From the NCBI GenBank assembly GCA_944393215.1, contig CALXZL010000002.1, positions 64,485 through 128,484 on the forward strand: DNA of 64,000 nucleotides, read 5' to 3'. Source of the DNA: an uncultured Alphaproteobacteria bacterium (GTDB taxonomy: Bacteria > Pseudomonadota > Alphaproteobacteria > RF32 > CAG-239). Below the pieces are notes generated by a model. That model saw only the letters and a list, made by a program, of their open reading frames with translations, was not told the origin of the DNA and did not search any database. The position numbers were made by a program, and so were the translations under genes. Shown piece by piece: positions 17,705-26,448 of this stretch. The first letter of the stretch is position 1. The number at the start of each line of letters is the position of its first letter.

Positions 17705-19426
17705 ATGGTCAAAGTCTTAAAAACAAATTCGGGCTTTTTTCTGGCATTCAAAGACGATGTAACTTTGAGTGATGATGAGATAAAGCAATATAAGCAAAGC
17801 AAATATTTTGACACCAAATTATCTCAACCTTTTGAGTTTTATAAGCAGTTTGGAAAAGCCGATTATGATATAACTAAAATATTGCTAAAAGAATTATCCA
17901 TAGAAAACCCTACGCAAATATCTCAAATCAATGAATTGGAAGACATCAGCGCTTTAAGAAAACAAGTGCTTGATATGGCAAGAAAAAGCGGCACACAACC
18001 GGTTATGGCGGAATATGAAATCAAAACGTCAGACCTTCCGCCGCAATTTCAAAACATGGAGCTTTGTGTTAGGAGAACCCCTGAATTTTATTTTCCCAAA
18101 TATGATGAACAAACCAAAAACGTTGTTTGTTTTAATGAATTTAATAACAAAACAAAAATAAACTCAACCAGAGCTGCATTTCATAGCAATCAAAAATATA
18201 TTGAAGTTTATGACAAAGTATTTTTCTATACACCGGAAATGGCAAGCGCAATAAACAAAGTCAAAAATTTCATCGAACAAAATAAAACACGCTTGTCCGT
18301 TGAAGAAATATTAAGACGCATTCCGGAAAAAGAACAAACAATCTACGCTTTTTATCTCTCTCAAAAACAAGATTATTTAGATGAAAAACAAAAATATTAT
18401 TCACTTTGCCATGAGTGCAAACACCTTCTGGTTGCAGAAGATTTGAGCAAAGATAAAACAAAGGCAAATTATGTAGAGCTTTCACCTGAAAATTTTGCCA
18501 AATACAAAGAAGATGATGAAAAAGCGGCGCACCTGCAAGAAACTTATACCGGTATCGCTAACTATTTCAAAAGTGGCGGAAAGTTAGATGTTTTTCCAAA
18601 AAAATGTGATTGGTTAGTCAAAAAAATCACACCTCTTTCACCGGAAATGCGCGCTCAAGTTTTGTGCGACCACAATTACCTTGTCAACGGCACCATCCAT
18701 AATTGGAACAAACAATATGCCCCAACCTATTGGAAACAGCCAAGCGGACAAATTCCAACAATGACGCTTGATTTTGCCTATGATGCCTCAACTTCTTCTA
18801 TGGAATACGGAGATGCGGAATATTTAAGACGCAGACAAAAACTTTACACACTGGATATATACAATCCGCAAACCGGAAAATATGAGACCAAAGACTTGTC
18901 CGGATTTATCAAAATTCCAACCATTATCAGAGAAGAAAACAAAACCCAAATAAGCACTTACAATGCCGTCATAAAGAGTCGCATTAAAAAATTGACTGAG
19001 CTCGGCATCACACCGACTTTGATTAAGAGTTTGAAAGACGGCAACTATCAAGAACCGTTCAAATCTCGCGTTAATCTTTATGATATAATGCTAAAAAAGG
19101 GAATTTCCTTTCAAACCTTAAATGACAATAAGGAAAAAGTAAACGTTTTTATGCAAAAATTTTCAACCGATAAAAGAGAAAATTGCTTACGAATTAATGT
19201 GAGCAAAGCCGGTAAAAAAGTTTTTGACTTTATTTATGATCAAGACCGCAAAGAATATAATTGTTTTAATTATAACAACAATCAAAAATACAGCAATTTG
19301 CAAGGAACAAAATTTCCAAACTTGCCGGATTTTGTCATCAAAAGAGTACAAAGATATGTCAACGTCGGCATGCAAAATCTGCAACAATACATCAAACAAA
19401 AATCCGGTGACGGCAAAGGAAAATAA
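17705..19426 (+). CDS. Putative HEXXH zinc-metalloprotease-like protein, 573 aa
   Basis: No known family recognised. A HECKH sequence at residues 236-240 fits the HEXXH zinc site of zincin proteases. H276 and E279 (in AAHLQET), 36-43 residues later, are candidate third ligands. The preceding DEKQKYYSLC and following LLVAED are consistent with an active-site helix. The rest is Lys/Asn/Tyr-rich with no signal peptide or transmembrane helix, so the protein is cytosolic or exported by another route. It sits alone on the + strand between fmt and def, both on the minus strand. A gap-filling accessory gene with an effector or toxin-like role is inference only. Confidence 0.6.
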   Translation: MVKVLKTNSGFFLAFKDDVTLSDDEIKQYKQSKYFDTKLSQPFEFYKQFGKADYDITKILLKELSIENPTQISQINELEDISALRKQVLDMARKSGTQPVMAEYEIKTSDLPPQFQNMELCVRRTPEFYFPKYDEQTKNVVCFNEFNNKTKINSTRAAFHSNQKYIEVYDKVFFYTPEMASAINKVKNFIEQNKTRLSVEEILRRIPEKEQTIYAFYLSQKQDYLDEKQKYYSLCHECKHLLVAEDLSKDKTKANYVELSPENFAKYKEDDEKAAHLQETYTGIANYFKSGGKLDVFPKKCDWLVKKITPLSPEMRAQVLCDHNYLVNGTIHNWNKQYAPTYWKQPSGQIPTMTLDFAYDASTSSMEYGDAEYLRRRQKLYTLDIYNPQTGKYETKDLSGFIKIPTIIREENKTQISTYNAVIKSRIKKLTELGITPTLIKSLKDGNYQEPFKSRVNLYDIMLKKGISFQTLNDNKEKVNVFMQKFSTDKRENCLRINVSKAGKKVFDFIYDQDRKEYNCFNYNNNQKYSNLQGTKFPNLPDFVIKRVQRYVNVGMQNLQQYIKQKSGDGKGK

Positions 19427-19442
19427 ACAAAAAAAACTCATC

Positions 19443-19961
19443 TTATTGATGAGCCTTTTCTTTACGCATTTTTTCTAATTTTTTTAAGAGCATTTGCCGT
19501 TTGAGACGACTGATTCGGTCAATATAGAGAATCCCGTCCAAATGATCCAACTCGTGCTGCACGGCAATAGCTAAAAATCCTTCCGCCAAAAGCTCTTGCT
19601 CTTTGCCGTCATAATCCAGATATTTAACTTTGACCGAGGCAAAGCGTTCTACTTCCGCCCGTTGTTCGGGAACGGATAAGCAGCCCTCTTCTCCGCAAAC
19701 TTTTTCTTCCGATTTCCAAATGATTTCGGGATTAACCATGTAATAGGGATTTGGTTCTTCATCATCATGGGCAATATCAATCACGACCACGCGCTGAGAT
19801 ACACCGACTTGCGGCGCAGCCAAACCCACACCAGCATCTGCGTACATGGTCTCTAACATATCATCCAAAAACTTGCGCATATCATCATCAACTTTTTCAA
19901 CCTTCTGCGCCTTTTTCTTCAAAATCGGATGCGGATATTCATATAATTTTAAAACAGCCAT
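19443..19961 (-). CDS. def: Peptide deformylase
   Basis: Removes the formyl group from nascent N-termini using Fe2+ or Zn2+. 172 residues. The three signature motifs are present: GVGLAAPQ (44-51), EEGCLSVPE (91-99, metal ligand Cys94) and QHELDH (135-140, His136, Glu137, His140). Its stop codon lies in a small hairpin (19436-19455) shared with the end of the converging 573-aa gene. Confidence 0.97.
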   Translation of the reverse strand: MAVLKLYEYPHPILKKKAQKVEKVDDDMRKFLDDMLETMYADAGVGLAAPQVGVSQRVVVIDIAHDDEEPNPYYMVNPEIIWKSEEKVCGEEGCLSVPEQRAEVERFASVKVKYLDYDGKEQELLAEGFLAIAVQHELDHLDGILYIDRISRLKRQMLLKKLEKMRKEKAHQ

Positions 19962-20016
19962 TTTTTTCCTTTTATTTTATTAACGGTAACCGAAACAATT
20001 TTTTACCTCTTTCCAA

Positions 20017-20192
20017 CTTGACGACACCAAATTGCTCTAGCTTCCCGCTCCCTTCACAAAAATGCAAGAAACGCGGAAGATAGAGTGATTTTAGGAGCAA
20101 GAAAAATTTTAGTGTACATAAAGGTACATGAATTTTTCTTGACGACGCCAAATCGCTCTAGCTTCCCGTTTACTGCATTTTTAGCGTATTTC
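20017..20192. repeat. Palindromic intergenic repeat with three copies of a 31-bp unit
   Basis: A 31-bp unit (starting CTTGACGACACCAAATTGCT) occurs at 20017-20047 and, with three changes, at 20138-20168 in the same orientation. A diverged inverted copy lies at about 20070-20096. The inverted and right copies form a long imperfect hairpin: arms of roughly 60 nt, from AAAAATGCA at 20058 to TGCATTTTT at 20174, close over a GTACAT/GTAC loop. The right arm runs to the nusB stop. It looks like a REP- or MITE-like element inserted between def and nusB; no transposase is present. Confidence 0.65.
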
Positions 20193-20663
20193 TTTGGCAA
20201 TATGATCTAACAAAGCATTCACCATTTTGGGTTCATTCTTGGTAAAGAAGGCATAAGCCAAATCAACATATTCTTTAATCAGTACATTAGCATCAACATC
20301 TTGGGTATGAGCAAGCTCATAAGCGGCACAAAGGAGCAAAGCACGCAAAGTGCCGTCAAAACGCTCAAAAGACCAACCTTCTTTAAGATAATGAGCCAAA
20401 GATTTTTCAATCTCTTCTTTATGGGTATGCACACCTTTGGTCAACTCGGTGAAATAAGCCGTATCCATCGCGCCGACTTCGACCAATTCTTCATGATTGT
20501 TACCCTCATCTTCAATCACATAGCGACCGACTTCACCATTGACAAAATCTTTAATCACTTCATCGACGGGCAGTTGTCCGTATTCAATCATATAAGTAGC
20601 TTGCACGGCTGCCAAACGAGCACCGGATTTCATTTTAATTTTTTCCGAAATAAACTTAGCCAT
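20181..20663 (-). CDS. nusB: Transcription antitermination protein NusB
   Basis: Works with NusE on rRNA antitermination. 160 residues, all-helical. It has the KSGARLAAVQATYMIEYG first helix with its Arg-rich boxA-binding face, and the family C-terminal DANVLIKEYVDLAYAFFTKNEPKMVNALLDHIA. The start overlaps the nrdR stop by one base (TAATG), so the two are translationally coupled. Confidence 0.93.
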   Translation of the reverse strand: MAKFISEKIKMKSGARLAAVQATYMIEYGQLPVDEVIKDFVNGEVGRYVIEDEGNNHEELVEVGAMDTAYFTELTKGVHTHKEEIEKSLAHYLKEGWSFERFDGTLRALLLCAAYELAHTQDVDANVLIKEYVDLAYAFFTKNEPKMVNALLDHIAKEIR

Positions 20664-21151
20664 TATTCATCATCTCCTTCATCTTGATGTTTGGGTTTGG
20701 CAAACTGGTCAATAGTTTCAACAAAATCTTCAAAATCCTTCACTTCACGAAAATCTTTATACACCGAAGCAAAGCGAATATAGGCAATGTGATCAAGATT
20801 GGAAAGAGCATCCATCACATATTGTCCGATAGTGGTAGAAGGAATTTCGGCTTCACCGGAACTCTCCAAACGCCGTTGAATTGAATTGACAATTTTTTCA
20901 ACACGTTCTTGAGTTACCGGACGTTTTCTGACCGCGATTTGAATAGAGCGAGCCAATTTATCACGATCAAAAGGTGTTTTTTCACCATTTTTTTTAATAA
21001 CCGTCAATTCTCTGAGTTGAATACGTTCAAAGGTCGTAAAACGAGAACCGCACTCCGGACACTCGCGTCGACGGCGAATAGCGGTATTATCATCGGCATT
21101 ACGAGAATCTTTAACCTGTGTATCTTCACAACCGCAAAACGGACATTTCAT
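20663..21151 (-). CDS. nrdR: Transcriptional repressor NrdR
   Basis: Zinc-ribbon and ATP-cone regulator that represses ribonucleotide reductase genes when dATP is high. 162 residues. Zinc ligands are Cys3, Cys6, Cys31 and Cys34; the basic linker [20 protein letters not shown] is intact; the ATP-cone spans about residues 49-139 ([20 protein letters not shown]...). It forms a unit with nusB downstream and murF 4 nt upstream. Confidence 0.96.
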   Translation of the reverse strand: MKCPFCGCEDTQVKDSRNADDNTAIRRRRECPECGSRFTTFERIQLRELTVIKKNGEKTPFDRDKLARSIQIAVRKRPVTQERVEKIVNSIQRRLESSGEAEIPSTTIGQYVMDALSNLDHIAYIRFASVYKDFREVKDFEDFVETIDQFAKPKHQDEGDDE

Positions 21152-21155
21152 AACT

Positions 21156-22478
21156 CTAACTCCTGCCCTGTTTAATCAGAGCTTCGGTAATTTTATACAA
21201 TTCGGAAGAATATCTTGCTCCTTTTATAAGGACAGTATCATTATTTTGCAAGCACTTATTTAATAAAAATTCATCTAAACCGTCTTTATTTTCAAAATAA
21301 TGCTGTTCAATGGAGGGTGGAAGCTCTGCAAGCATATCCTTCATTTCCGCACAAACCCCGATAACCACATCCAAATGAGATTGCGCCGCAACCTTGCCGA
21401 TTTCAATGTGTTGGGCTTTGGAAGTATCACCGAGTTCTGCCATTTTACCCAAGACGGCAATTTTTCGACCTTGCGTTTTCATCTTTGCCAAAGATTGTAA
21501 TGCAAGTTTCATCGCTTCCGGCTGACCGGAGTAGCTATCATCAATGAGAGTATATGTTCCTTTGGCAAATTTGAGTTTCCATTGTTTGCCGCGTCCATCC
21601 AAAGCTCCGAAGTCTTTGATGTAAGTTGCCGCTTTTTCAACATCCAAACCCAATTCTTTTACCACCGATAAGACACACCAAGCATTGTAGAGATAATGCT
21701 CACCTTCGGCAGCCGTTTCAAAAGCCACATCGGGGTGATTATCTTTGCCAAACTCAATCACTTTGGCACCATGTTCCGATGCCCGTTTTTCCAATATATC
21801 GGCAAAATTGGTATCTTCATTGATAAATGCCGCCCCGCCTTTTTTCAGACCTTGAAAAATTTCGGCTTTAGCTTCGGCAATGCCTTCAAAATTAGGAAAA
21901 AATTCAATATGCATCGGATAAACATTGGTCACGATCGCCATATCAGGCTTAACCCAATCGACCATTTTGGCAATTTCACCTTTGGCACTCATGCCCATTT
22001 CAATAATGGCATATTTGGCATTTAAATCCATATTACAGAGCGTATGCGGAACACCGACAAAGTTGTTAAAGTTGCCGCTGGTGGCATAAACCGGCGCAAA
22101 TTTAGATAAGATAAATTTGAGTTCTTCTTTGGTGGTAGTTTTGCCGGCACTTCCCGTCAGGCCGATAACCGTACCTTTGAACTGAGAACGCACATAAGCC
22201 CCGATTTTACCATAAGCTTCTAAAGTATCGGAAACCACAATTTGTCGCACGGCGGGAATTTCTTTGAACAATTTACTCACGACTACCGCGGCAGCACCTT
22301 TGGCAATCACGTCAGGCACGAAGTCATGACCGTCAAATTTTTCACCTTTAATGGCAATAAACAAATCGCCTTTAACAATGTGGCGACTATCGGTAGAAAT
22401 ATTTTCAATATCCATATCAACAACATTTGATGCCGAACAAACAATCTCGGCAATTTTTTTGGTATTTAGTTTTAACAT
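21156..22478 (-). CDS. murF: UDP-N-acetylmuramoyl-tripeptide-D-alanyl-D-alanine ligase
   Basis: Last cytoplasmic step of UDP-MurNAc-pentapeptide synthesis. 440 residues. It has the three-domain Mur ligase pattern: N-terminal uridine-binding part, P-loop [15 protein letters not shown] (about 105-118), [15 protein letters not shown], and [14 protein letters not shown]. The start at 22478 has GGGAG; an ATG four codons upstream contains that site and is less likely. Isolated from the usual division/wall cluster and placed in a murF-nrdR-nusB unit. Confidence 0.93.
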   Translation of the reverse strand: MLKLNTKKIAEIVCSASNVVDMDIENISTDSRHIVKGDLFIAIKGEKFDGHDFVPDVIAKGAAAVVVSKLFKEIPAVRQIVVSDTLEAYGKIGAYVRSQFKGTVIGLTGSAGKTTTKEELKFILSKFAPVYATSGNFNNFVGVPHTLCNMDLNAKYAIIEMGMSAKGEIAKMVDWVKPDMAIVTNVYPMHIEFFPNFEGIAEAKAEIFQGLKKGGAAFINEDTNFADILEKRASEHGAKVIEFGKDNHPDVAFETAAEGEHYLYNAWCVLSVVKELGLDVEKAATYIKDFGALDGRGKQWKLKFAKGTYTLIDDSYSGQPEAMKLALQSLAKMKTQGRKIAVLGKMAELGDTSKAQHIEIGKVAAQSHLDVVIGVCAEMKDMLAELPPSIEQHYFENKDGLDEFLLNKCLQNNDTVLIKGARYSSELYKITEALIKQGRS

Positions 22479-22618
22479 ACTTACTCCCATACAAAATATA
22501 ATAAAAGATAAGATAATTTCCTTAAAATTTGGCTAAAAACGACTTGACAAAAAAAATAAATATGTTAACTGAAAAATTACTGAAATAACCCTATGTTTAA
22601 TTTTTAAAACTTATAATT

Positions 22619-23287
22619 ATGAAAAGATTCAGTTTTATGGCATTAATTGCCACAGTTTTGTGTTTGGTCGCTTGCGGTCCGAAGGAAACAATTACGCCGT
22701 TAGAAGGCACAAGTGATTACGTAATGTACGGCAAAAGCGATGCTCCCGGCAAGTATGGCATCAAAGACATCCAAGGTCTGACTATTACACCCAATGTGTA
22801 TAGCAGCCTGACCTATGCCGCAGAACACTTCATCGGACAGCTGGACAAAAAATATCTGTTGCTCACGCCGGAGAATAAACTGGTCTTCCAAAGTACATCC
22901 GCCATTTCATACAATGAAAAGGCACAATATTTTGAGAGCCGGACCGGAGATATTCTCAGCATCTATTTTCCGCAAGAATACGGAACAATTTCCGGTGCTT
23001 TTGAAAATTATAAATTAGATGCTAACGGCAATTTTATGTATCAGGAAAAGGGAAAATTCGGCGTTTATACCAAAGCAGGAAAATCAATTATTCCGGCACA
23101 CAATGAAATGTTGTTATTGGACGGTGAACAATACATTGCACTGAATAGCAAGAACGCCAAACAGCCGATGCTGAACGACAAGGGAAAAATTGCCAACTGG
23201 AGCCGTGTCAAAATCACAGCTTACGCCAAAGACGGCAAAGCGGTAAAAGCTCCAAGTTTGGCTCAGGTCAAAAAATTGGTAAAATAA
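22619..23287 (+). CDS. Putative lipoprotein with WG-type repeats
   Basis: 222 residues. Signal peptide with lipobox LVAC (Cys20). The mature part has repeats of the WG type: GKYGIKDIQGLTITPNVYSSL (first), GKFGVYTKAGKSIIPAHNEM (second) and a weaker third. Base use differs from its neighbours: CTG leucine codons and GC-rich triplets are frequent, and there is no Shine-Dalgarno site before ATG (TTATAATT upstream). WG-repeat lipoproteins without Shine-Dalgarno sites are common in Bacteroidota. Acquisition from such a donor is a reasonable inference. Function unknown; a surface-anchored periplasmic role is possible. Confidence 0.7.
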   Translation: MKRFSFMALIATVLCLVACGPKETITPLEGTSDYVMYGKSDAPGKYGIKDIQGLTITPNVYSSLTYAAEHFIGQLDKKYLLLTPENKLVFQSTSAISYNEKAQYFESRTGDILSIYFPQEYGTISGAFENYKLDANGNFMYQEKGKFGVYTKAGKSIIPAHNEMLLLDGEQYIALNSKNAKQPMLNDKGKIANWSRVKITAYAKDGKAVKAPSLAQVKKLVK

Positions 23288-23300
23288 ACTAAAACTACTC

Positions 23301-23340
23301 AAAAAAAGTCTGTAACTCACAAAAGTTACAGACTTTTTTT
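23301..23340. terminator. Bidirectional intrinsic terminator
   Basis: AAAAGTCTGTAACT pairs with AGTTACAGACTTTT between the converging lipoprotein and glyA genes, with A and T tracts. Confidence 0.88.
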
Positions 23341-23347
23341 GTGCCGA

Positions 23348-24610
23348 TTACAAATCTTTATAAATCGGATATTGATGACAAAGCGCAATCACTTTTTCAC
23401 GTATCTGCGGAATAACAATTTCCGAAGTCCCGTTAACAAGAGAATCCATCACATCGGCAATCCAATCAGCCACTTGAATAAATTCTTTTTCTTTAAAACC
23501 GCGTGTGGTTGCCGCCGGAGAGCCGAGACGGATTCCCGAAGTTACGGTTGGTTTTTCGGGATCAAACGGAATAGCATTTTTATTGCAGGTCATATGCGCT
23601 CTTTCCAAGGCTTGAGCCACAACGTTTCCGGTTAGTTTTTTCGGACGTAAGTCAACCAAAATCAGATGAGTATCAGTTCCGCCCGATACCAAATCGAGCC
23701 CTCGTTCCTGCAAACGTTTACCAAGAGCTTTGGCGTTTTTAATCACTTGTGCGGCATAGGCTTTAAATTCGTCGGTTAAGTCTTCTTTAAAGCAAACGGC
23801 TTTGGCAGCAATCACATGCATCAAAGGACCGCCCTGTGTTCCGGGGAAGATAGCCGAGTCAATTTTTTTGGCAATTTCGGGATTATTGGTCAAAATCATA
23901 CCGCCTCGAGGACCACGAAGCGTTTTATGCGTGGTTGTTGTAACCACATCGGCATAGGCAAGAGGATTCGGATGAACACCACCGGCAACCAGACCGGCAA
24001 AGTGAGCCATATCGACCATAAGATAAGCCCCTACCCGATTGCAAATTTCGCGAAAACGCGCAAAATCCACTTGGCGTGGATAAGCCGAACCACCGGCAAT
24101 AATGAGTTTAGGTTTATTTTCGATTGCCAAACGCTCCACTTGGTCATAGTCAATCAAACCGGTGTCTTTTTTCACACCATAAGCAACGGCATTGAGCCAT
24201 TTTCCTGAGAAGGAAACTTTAGCGCCGTGAGTAAGGTGTCCGCCGGCGTCCAAAGACATCCCCATAATGGTGTCGTTGGGTTGTAGCAAAGCGACATAAA
24301 CAGCTGTGTTTGCTTGAGAACCCGAGTGCGGCTGAACATTAACAAATTGGGCATTAAAAAGTTTTTTAGCACGATCGATAGCCAAATTTTCCACCACATC
24401 AATAAATTCACAACCACCATAATAGCGTTTTGCAGAATAGCCTTCAGCATATTTATTGGTGAGAATAGAACCTTGAGCCTCTAAAACAGCGTTAGAAACA
24501 ATATTTTCAGAAGCAATAAGTTCGATTTGATCTTGTTGGCGTTTAAGCTCATTTTTAACGGCATTAAAAATATCAGGATCTTCTTGAGCTAAATTTTTTT
24601 CAAAATCCAT
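23348..24610 (-). CDS. glyA: Serine hydroxymethyltransferase
   Basis: PLP enzyme converting serine and THF to glycine and methylene-THF, the folate used by ThyX. 420 residues from ATG 24610 (AGGAG 10 nt upstream); longer starts are unlikely. Features are [15 protein letters not shown], the PLP-lysine in [16 protein letters not shown] (about 221-236) and the conserved [15 protein letters not shown]. It lies 13 nt downstream of rpiB, the usual alphaproteobacterial pair. Confidence 0.97.
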   Translation of the reverse strand: MDFEKNLAQEDPDIFNAVKNELKRQQDQIELIASENIVSNAVLEAQGSILTNKYAEGYSAKRYYGGCEFIDVVENLAIDRAKKLFNAQFVNVQPHSGSQANTAVYVALLQPNDTIMGMSLDAGGHLTHGAKVSFSGKWLNAVAYGVKKDTGLIDYDQVERLAIENKPKLIIAGGSAYPRQVDFARFREICNRVGAYLMVDMAHFAGLVAGGVHPNPLAYADVVTTTTHKTLRGPRGGMILTNNPEIAKKIDSAIFPGTQGGPLMHVIAAKAVCFKEDLTDEFKAYAAQVIKNAKALGKRLQERGLDLVSGGTDTHLILVDLRPKKLTGNVVAQALERAHMTCNKNAIPFDPEKPTVTSGIRLGSPAATTRGFKEKEFIQVADWIADVMDSLVNGTSEIVIPQIREKVIALCHQYPIYKDL

Positions 24611-24623
24611 AATAAAAAAACTC

Positions 24624-25052
24624 CTATAAATCAAGTTTATCGAGACGATTTTGATGACGACCACCTTCATAATGTGTATTAAGGAAGATATCAATTCTTC
24701 TGATAACATCTTCGGTTTTCATGGTACGACCACCAAACACAATAACATTGGCATTATTGTGTTTATGAGCCATTTCGGCAGAAAAATCATCATAGAGGAG
24801 AGCCGCGCGGATTCCTTTATGACGATTAGCAGCAATAGAGATTCCGATTCCTGTACCGCAAATAAGGATTCCCAAATCGATATGACCATTCAAAATTTCG
24901 GCAGTTAATTTATTGGCAATATCGGGATAATCGCAAGATTGGGAAGAGTGAGTTCCCAAATCTTCAAGATTAATGCCTTGTTTTTGATAATAATCAATGA
25001 GGTTTTGTTTGAGTTCAAAGCCGCCATGATCAGAAGCAATAGCAATATTCAT
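24624..25052 (-). CDS. rpiB: Ribose-5-phosphate isomerase B
   Basis: Interconverts ribose-5-P and ribulose-5-P in the pentose phosphate pathway. 142 residues from ATG 25052, which has GAGGAG upstream. Features are the N-terminal [13 protein letters not shown] (Asp-His site), [14 protein letters not shown], and the catalytic Cys/Gly loop [15 protein letters not shown]. Its promoter region is 25060-25110. Operon with glyA. Confidence 0.95.
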   Translation of the reverse strand: MNIAIASDHGGFELKQNLIDYYQKQGINLEDLGTHSSQSCDYPDIANKLTAEILNGHIDLGILICGTGIGISIAANRHKGIRAALLYDDFSAEMAHKHNNANVIVFGGRTMKTEDVIRRIDIFLNTHYEGGRHQNRLDKLDL

Positions 25053-25201
25053 AAAATTCTCCTCAAAAAAGTTCACATCAATCATAGAGCCAAGAGATAA
25101 AAAAAAGCAACAAGAATAAGCATTGTGCAAAATTAAGAGATTGATTTTTAAAGGAATAAAAAAAATAATCACAAAAAAGCAAAAAAAAATAAAAAAACTT
25201 A

Positions 25202-25231
25202 TTGACTAAAGGCGAAAAGATTGTATATATA
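25202..25231 (+). promoter_or_regulatory. Promoter of tRNA-Cys/tRNA-Asn
   Basis: TTGACT at 25202-25207 and TATATA within 25224-25231 (16-18 nt spacing) lie about 45 nt before tRNA-Cys. Confidence 0.6.
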
Positions 25232-25276
25232 GTTTTCGTTGAGTGGATGAGGAACTCAAGTTGAGGTATCCAAATT

Positions 25277-25351
25277 GGCCGGTTGGCAGAGTGGCTCATG
25301 CAGAGGACTGCAAATCCTTGTACATCGGTTCAATTCCGGTACCGGCCTCCA
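25277..25351 (+). tRNA. tRNA-Cys (GCA)
   Basis: The acceptor stem GGCCGGT/ACCGGCC closes, the anticodon loop CTGCAAA gives GCA, U73 is the discriminator typical of tRNA-Cys, and CCA is encoded (25349-25351). Confidence 0.96.
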
Positions 25352-25374
25352 AAATTCAGTCAATACCGCATTAT

Positions 25375-25449
25375 TCCGGCTTAGCTCAGCGGTAGAGCAA
25401 TCGGCTGTTAACCGATCGGTCGCCTGTTCGAATCAGGCAGCCGGAGCCA
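25375..25449 (+). tRNA. tRNA-Asn (GTT)
   Basis: TCCGGCT/AGCCGGA acceptor stem, anticodon loop CTGTTAA giving GTT, G73 and encoded CCA. It lies 23 nt after tRNA-Cys and is probably co-transcribed. Confidence 0.96.
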
Positions 25450-25451
25450 TA

Positions 25452-25489
25452 AAAAAAATCCCTTCCTTGTGAAGGGATTTTTTTTATGC
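25452..25489. terminator. Terminator of the tRNA-Cys/Asn unit
   Basis: AAAAATCCCTTC/GAAGGGATTTTT stem with loop CTTGT and a long T tract, immediately after tRNA-Asn. Confidence 0.85.
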
Positions 25490-25499
25490 TTTTGGTTGT

Positions 25500-25755
25500 C
25501 TGATAAGAGCGGCGACCGAGGGAGCCTGTTTGATATCAGGCTCGAGGATATAAAACACCGTTGCTCCGGTGTTTTATACCGCAAGAGGCGTAGTTTTGTT
25601 ATTGAGCTAGCAAAGTGTGAGCTTTGCTCTGCGAAATTTACAAAACAAGTGACCGACGCGCGGTTAATAAGGCACAATGCACCGCCCTGCACAAAGTGAG
25701 CATCGCGATTTCAGTGTACAGCAAGAGCGTCGGTCGAACTTTATGGCTCCGGTTG
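25500..25755. other. Non-coding block of stacked hairpins ending in an inverted tRNA-Asn 3' end
   Basis: No credible gene in this 250-nt stretch. It contains GAGCCTG/CAGGCTC (25522-25543), a 12-bp stem TATAAAACACCG/CGGTGTTTTATA (25549-25578), a nested pair GTTTTGT/ACAAAAC (25593-25646) enclosing AGCAAAG/CTTTGCT, and GACCGACGC/GCGTCGGTC about 70 nt apart. At 25742-25755 an inverted copy of the tRNA-Asn 3' end (CCGGAGCCATAA) appears. It may be a structured RNA or the remains of a tRNA-associated mobile element. Confidence 0.5.
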
Positions 25756-25764
25756 GCTAATATT

Positions 25765-25953
25765 TTATTTCTGTCTATAGAGATTTACAATGGAAGCAAC
25801 AACAGCCAAGACAATGCGTTGCCATACCGGTAGAGGAGAAAAAAATTCAACCCCCAGCATGACCAAATTTAATGTGGCTACAAAAGCCAACATCAAAATT
25901 CGAACAACGTAATTTTTCTCAATTGAAATTGAGATAGTGAACGTCTTTTCCAT
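25765..25953 (-). CDS. Small membrane protein, 62 aa
   Basis: A 62-residue product with one or two hydrophobic helices (YVVRILMLAFVATLNLVMLGV and VWQRIVLAVVASIVNL) and a basic end. The ribosome site is weak, but a near-consensus sigma70 promoter lies 45 nt upstream, which supports expression. Family unknown. Confidence 0.55.
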   Translation of the reverse strand: MEKTFTISISIEKNYVVRILMLAFVATLNLVMLGVEFFSPLPVWQRIVLAVVASIVNLYRQK

Positions 25954-25997
25954 TTTCTTTTTTTTGATTATTTAACAATAATATTTAATTGCTATAA

Positions 25998-26026
25998 CTT
26001 ATAGCACTTTTTGTCCAATGTGTCAA
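25998..26026 (-). promoter_or_regulatory. Strong sigma70-type promoter of the 62-aa gene
   Basis: On the minus strand TTGACA (26026-26021), 17-nt spacer, TATAAG (26003-25998). Confidence 0.7.
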
Positions 26027-26139
26027 CTAGCAAATATCATATTTCTTTCAAAACTATTTTTTATGATTTATAGATTCGTCAAAATTTTCTTGCCAAAATT
26101 CATGATTACGTTTAACTTTGCCGATAAAAGGAGAGGATA

Positions 26140-26448
26140 ATGAAAAAATTTAATCGCCAAATTGAAGATTTTACTTGCGAACACTGCGGTCAAAAAGTCC
26201 ACGGCAACGGCTACACTAACCATTGCCCGAATTGCTTATGGAGCAAACATGTAGACATCAACCCCGGCGACCGTGCGGCAGATTGCGGCGGATTGATGGA
26301 ACCTATTGCGGTTGAAATGAAAAACGGCATTTATATCCTCACTCAAAAATGCACAAAATGCGGACATATCCGCCGCAACAAAGTTTGCGATGAAGATAAT
26401 TTTGATGCCGTTATTGCCCTTTCCAAATCTATGATAAACAAACTATAA
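26140..26448 (+). CDS. RNHCP domain protein
   Basis: 102 residues. Zinc-binding Cys pairs: FTCEHCGQKV (Cys14, Cys17), NHCPNCLWSKHVD (the RNHCP signature, here TNHCPNCL), DCGGLMEPI and CTKCGHIRRNKVC. The family is small and bacterial and its function is not known; zinc binding is expected from the Cys pattern. AGGAG precedes the start. Its end overlaps the converging HD gene by 6 nt. Confidence 0.85.
   Translation: MKKFNRQIEDFTCEHCGQKVHGNGYTNHCPNCLWSKHVDINPGDRAADCGGLMEPIAVEMKNGIYILTQKCTKCGHIRRNKVCDEDNFDAVIALSKSMINKL

Noticed and set aside
20017-20192. CRISPR array
   Set aside because: Only three diverged copies, one inverted, without regular spacers and without cas genes.
25408-25692. 94-codon minus-strand frame ending in LRLPDSNRRPIG
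   Set aside because: It is the antisense of tRNA-Asn and its terminator; the LPDSNRRP ending is a known artefact of reading across tRNA genes.
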